A DNA stretch of 64,000 bases, from assembly GCA_030141605.1 (NCBI GenBank), contig JAQGDQ010000295.1:1-64000 (forward strand), read 5' to 3'. The translations under genes and the position numbers were made by a program. Shown here in pieces: positions 59,561 to 64,000 of this stretch. The DNA is from Tubiluchus corallicola (taxonomy: Eukaryota; Priapulida; Priapulimorpha; Priapulimorphida; Tubiluchidae). The notes under the pieces are model-generated. The model did not search any database. It was not told the origin of the DNA and saw only the letters and a program-made list of their open reading frames with translations. Positions within the stretch are counted from its first letter, which is position 1. Every line of letters begins with the position of its first letter.

Positions 59561-61954
59561 TGTTATTTTTCCACCGAATGACAGTAGTAAGTTTATAATA
59601 GTTATAGTAACATCATAATTTATGCACAACAAACGTTACAAAAGCAAAAATGAAACTGGCACTCTGCCAAGCTTAATACAAGGACTGGATTTCATTTCTT
59701 TTGTAATTCTGCATTTCATAAATAGTATAGTTAAAAGAGGGCAGTTCCACCTGTTGAGCAAAATGTGAGATATCACAAAAAATGCCATTTTAACATCTGA
59801 CAAGCACATGGTTTACAAACAGTGGCGCACCGCTGAGACAGTTAACATTCTTGCGGGCAAGAAGTAAAAACAACCGGGATAAGATTTCCGGGAAAATTCC
59901 TGCGTACTACCCACTTATTCAACTCTTGCTTTTTGAATGGACGTAAAGGGTTAAGATAATGTTTGTACAAAGAGAATTTGTTCATGAGTAAATCCTATTT
60001 TGTGCAATTCAGTTGTAATTGATATTGGGTTAGTATTGTGCACAACTGGGACAAGTACCCATACAAAGCTTATAAATTATTGAGTGTTAACGTTAATAAT
60101 TCACAGCTGATAATACAATGAACAGTGCACGCGTCTTTGCATGAATGATCGCTGTATACCACCAGAGATAGTACGTATTGGAAGTCTAAACGACCAGCAA
60201 AAGAGAGGCCTGTTTATAAATATAAACGACAGCGGCAAAATTTTGGACACGCGAATTTGATAAATGAATCAAAAACAACAGAGATGGCAATGCAGTTTGA
60301 AGGCAAGTGCCCGAGTTGCCATGTAAACCATAGCAAGCATTGACTGAAAGTGCATATACTCCACTGAAATTATTAATACGCCTACAGGAGCTTTTTGCTT
60401 TAAAAATGTACTGCCGAGCACAGATGTGCATGCACACGTGCACACATTCACACAAAAGTGCACACATATAATCAGACAATTACGAGACTCGGTTACAGGG
60501 AGTAAATTTTCACGAACTCTTGAAACTCGTTATAAACAAATTATACTGCATTACCTTCTTGTAACGAAAGATTGGTATTTTGACTAATTGCTAAAAATGT
60601 GACACTTCTAAGTTGCAAAATGAAATTTTCAGAATTTTTATGGCAATATATTGGAGATAAAAATCAAAAGCCAGTAGCTGTTTATAAACTCAAAACTGCT
60701 AAAGAAAAAATATCACGTCTGAATGAATGAGCAAAAATAACGGCATGAAATCATAATAACTGCCACATTAAAATTTAATGGCACCACCCGTCTAACAGAC
60801 ACACACACCAAAACTTACAGCTAATTTAGACGATAATATTTCACAAGTAGCTTCTTCCCCAAGGAATACTATACATGAATGTTTTAGCAACTCATTCTAC
60901 GAAGTGCAAGGTTTATGTCTACTAAAAACATGACCAATAATGTACGTACCACAGATAATAGAAAAAAGGTTTATAGTACTAATATAAACTACAGGTTCTC
61001 GGTATTTTTTATTCCTGTTAGAATTCGTTGCGATGTCTGCGCAGAAAAGGCTCGAATAAAATCATGCATTTAGTGGCGCCTTTTGTCACATTTATTAATT
61101 ATTGTCCAAATTTGCTAAGATATCGCAATGACATTGCATATAGTTCATTCAGCTTGCTACGCTTCCTGATTTACAATCTACAGCAATAAAACACCGGCCT
61201 GCGTGTCTGTCTGTCAATCTGCGCTGTTAAGATACGGTAAAACAAATTCAGAGTTAGCTATGACATTAAGTAGACAACCATAGATGATCATCATCGTCTA
61301 TTCACTAACAGCTTCTCTTCATATTATGTGGGCGAACGAGTTATTTCAGTAACTGTTAATGGTTAACAGCCCCCGCCGTTGCCGCCTTGAAGCACTTGCA
61401 GCTGAAACCCATCACTCCTCGTAGGCGCAATGTTGTAAATTTCTTCCTAACACGGGCTGGCTTCTTAAATTGGCGTAACGAGTTAAAGATGTGAAGATGC
61501 CTCGGATAAAATAAACGCCAGCGGTTTTTATTTGTTATCAAACCAGGGATTAGTTTACGCTTTTTTCACCGGCTAAAATCATCAGCCATTTATTATCTTT
61601 AGCGCGATTTGGCACCACTAGAGTTGTTAGTGTGTTTTATGAGGTGTAATGTTTCCTGTGAATTATGAATACTCCCTTAATGTAGCTTTTCAATTGGTAT
61701 ATAATAAAATAAAGTTGTAATCAACATGTTTAAATTAAAGTTTAACATAAAGTGGCATTCTAAGTACCTGCTGTCTTTTCCCTTTTCTCTAATTTCTCCA
61801 TCTTTACTCTATTACTTTATCTCTGTTTTCCTATAACTCTTTCTTTTGTTAATTAAGCAATTTTTTCCCACTTTTCATGGTGATTTCACAAGGTTTGCTT
61901 CTCGACCACCATGCAGCGTGCATTTCCGGTGGATAAACTATTACGTAATTTAGT

Positions 61955-62075
61955 AACTACACTAATATAGTTCTGTTACAATTATTGTAATTCTCGTTGT
62001 ACTTCTTTCCCTAACTATACCACATAATAGTACATTAATGTAGTTTGCTACAGTTATTGTAATAATATTTGATTT
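61955..62075. repeat. Short 71-bp direct duplication
   Basis: GTTACAATTATTGTAATTCT and CTACAGTTATTGTAATAATA recur 71 bases apart with similar flanks. Confidence 0.4.
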
Positions 62076-62551
62076 TTCCGAGTTACAGTGCATAATAGTT
62101 CAGAGATAGTAACGCAAATTGTAAAGTAAAATTATATGCTGAAGGGGATAATAAATTACAAATTGCTGCTGAACCTTGCATAATTCATTGTAACGTAAAT
62201 TTGAAACAATCGATTTTCTTGGCTTGGCTAAACTATAAAATACTGAAATGTTGACAAAAAAGAGTAAGGCTGAACAATATAGTCAAACATTAGTTTGTTT
62301 TGATCACAAGACAGAATCTATGATGCAAAAACTAAATTAAGAATTTATAATTTATAATCAGAATAATTTGGCAGCAGATATAACGAAAAGTTTTTGCCTG
62401 AACAGGATATAAATCTCATATCAGGTTTAAATCATGTTTCGCAATAAATTAATTTTCACACAGTATTTCACAGAACTGCCAAGACCAAAATGTAAATACG
62501 CGATATCAAAAAAGCTCTTATTTTGGCGCAAAAACACAATATTTTATAAAT

Positions 62552-62620
62552 AATTGTCCAATTCGTCCAAATATACTATATAACATAGTAGACTGGTATG
62601 TTTGGACGAATTGGACAATT
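62552..62620. other. Near-perfect 27-bp hairpin
   Basis: AATTGTCCAATTCGTCCAAA at 62552-62571 is the exact reverse complement of 62601-62620. Pairing goes on inward to 62578/62594 with two G-T wobbles, leaving a loop of about 15 bases. It could be a small fold-back element or a hairpin RNA precursor. Confidence 0.7.
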
Positions 62621-64000
62621 CCGGTTAGTAACCAGAGCAACAACTCACAGGCACCGTAGAATTTGTGTCGCATTATTTTGTATAATGATTTATAGCAGGT
62701 TGCTAAAAGGCACTATTTTGTAGCAGTTTATGAAAATACTCAATATACAATTTAACTTTAAATTTTTAAAGAATATGATGCCTATTTGCAACTACAGTAA
62801 GTTTCTTTAGTATAGTAATTTACATAGAAACAGCACCACTTCAAATACCATATTCACTGTGATATATAAAAACTCGGCAAATTTTAAGTTTAAAATTTAC
62901 AGCTGGGAGAGCGCGTGAGTTTTCGAACATGCGAACTACGTCACAATTGAACACTTCTGAACCAAGAGGTTACAGTACCTGTTTTTGTGCAACTGCGTTT
63001 CCAAGTTGCAAGTCTCCAGCCATTATCTGCTTTGAGAACAGAGCTGAATAGATGAAGTAATAACCATTTATCAATATGCTGCTTCCAGAAGCTTAGAATC
63101 TCGGGAGATGGTCGTTTCGACAACTTGTACGGCAGAGATCTCAGCACAGACCACATGTAATAACTGTAAATTATATCCTAATCCCCGAGACGTTTCTTAA
63201 ACAAGCAATAACTTTAGCTGGAGCAGAAACTTACAGAAGAAATGGTTCAGACGAAGTTCCTAAACTCTGTACATTATAAAGACCGAAAAGGAACGAAGCA
63301 AAATTCCATAAGCGAATGATCAAATTTAATTTAAGTATCAATATTTCACGACATATGAATAGTGAATTGCTATCATTGTATATCTGTGGAAGTGATGATT
63401 TTAATGTTGCTGTTAACTGTAAAAATTTTTATTCAAAATTACATTAGGAGTACTAAACGTTTTAATGTGACCACACCTTAGGATCCCTTTTATGTGCTTA
63501 TGGAAAATTTTAAGACAGTCATTGTTGTTCTTTAATTATTGTATTATTCATTGTATCACATCTGCTAACTTTGTATGTATATGTCTTTGATTGTGTATGT
63601 AAATCTATTTTAGTTTATTTGTATTAACACTACTTTTATTTTTATGCACTTCTGCTTGTACATAAATTTGATTTGCGTGGTGGGGATTCATGTATCAGTT
63701 ATAAAAAGTGTCTAATCTGAACCAAATTAAGTTTAAACTAATAAAAGTTGAAATTGAGATTGATCGTACATCACCTGGAAATTGAAATAAGTAACCAAAT
63801 CTGCAACTGCAGCACGACGATACAGACGAAATCTATTTTTATTTTTTAATAAGCCAAAACATAAGAAGCCCAATGGAAAATACGGTGACCTCGGTATCAA
63901 TAGACTGTAAATATGAACAGATGAACGGACAAACCGAAACAGACTTTTGACTAAGCATGTACTCTCACTATTATAGAGGTGTAGACAAATAGAAAGACGA

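Larger units (their letters stand above)
58824..64000. other. 5' flank of GLCE
   Basis: Must hold the GLCE promoter and probably a 5' UTR exon, but none can be fixed. A - strand frame at 62941-63156 (RSLPYKLSKRPSPEILSFWK) has protein-like composition and contains a possible donor (AACAG|GTACTG); it is not assigned. Confidence 0.35.

Noticed and set aside
1-64000. CRISPR arrays, operons, phage or bacterial genes
   Set aside because: Spliced animal genes, GT-AG introns and SINE/MITE content make this nuclear eukaryotic DNA; the tandem repeats seen have no CRISPR repeat-spacer layout.

Overview
The window is eukaryotic nuclear DNA from an invertebrate metazoan. It is AT-rich and intron-dense, with GT-AG introns of about 0.1 to 8 kb, and it is full of short transposon relics and minisatellites. 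I cannot name the phylum from the sequence. Most longer open frames are chance. Two real protein-coding genes can be rebuilt exon by exon, with every splice phase agreeing.

Region 1 (1 to about 18,345) holds no recognisable gene. It has simple repeats, a pair of inverted 16-bp minisatellite arrays (1840-2085 and 3178-3310), a tandem pair of tRNA-Thr-like sequences (4028-4177), several dispersed repeats and MITE-like elements, and two decayed coding-like fragments of unknown origin (9321-9684 and 13704-14091).

Region 2 (18,348-42,870, + strand) is the EVI5/EVI5-like gene, a TBC-domain Rab GTPase-activating protein with a long coiled-coil tail. I rebuilt 18 coding exons giving an 839-residue protein. 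A second first exon (24,538-24,683) has the same end phase and would give 824 residues. A third, much weaker candidate lies at 16,270-16,313. The TBC arginine finger (IRRDIAR) and glutamine finger (YCQG) are both present. The introns carry a hAT transposase relic, two minisatellites with 62- and 64-bp periods, and two LINE-like 3' ends.

Region 3 (42,871-48,964) is the tail-to-tail interval between the two convergent genes. It holds candidate polyadenylation signals for both, a (CT)n tract and a second hAT relic.

Region 4 (48,965-58,811, - strand) is GLCE, heparan sulfate D-glucuronyl C5-epimerase: five coding exons, 602 residues, with a type II membrane anchor and all known catalytic residues. 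One intron holds a complete Tigger-like MITE and another holds a homeodomain-type TAATTA cluster. Its 5' coding exon begins just after a splice acceptor, so a further 5' untranslated exon (or a trans-spliced leader) is expected.

Region 5 (58,824-64,000) contains no recognised coding exon. It has a tRNA-Gly-like SINE and a near-perfect 27-bp hairpin at 62,552-62,620.

The two genes are functionally unrelated (Rab11-type membrane traffic and Golgi heparan sulfate modification), and nothing in the sequence suggests shared regulation. I found no clearly new multi-gene system. The most interesting signals are the alternative 5' exons of EVI5, the exon-per-repeat coiled coil, the covarying LINE 3' hairpins and the isolated hairpin.
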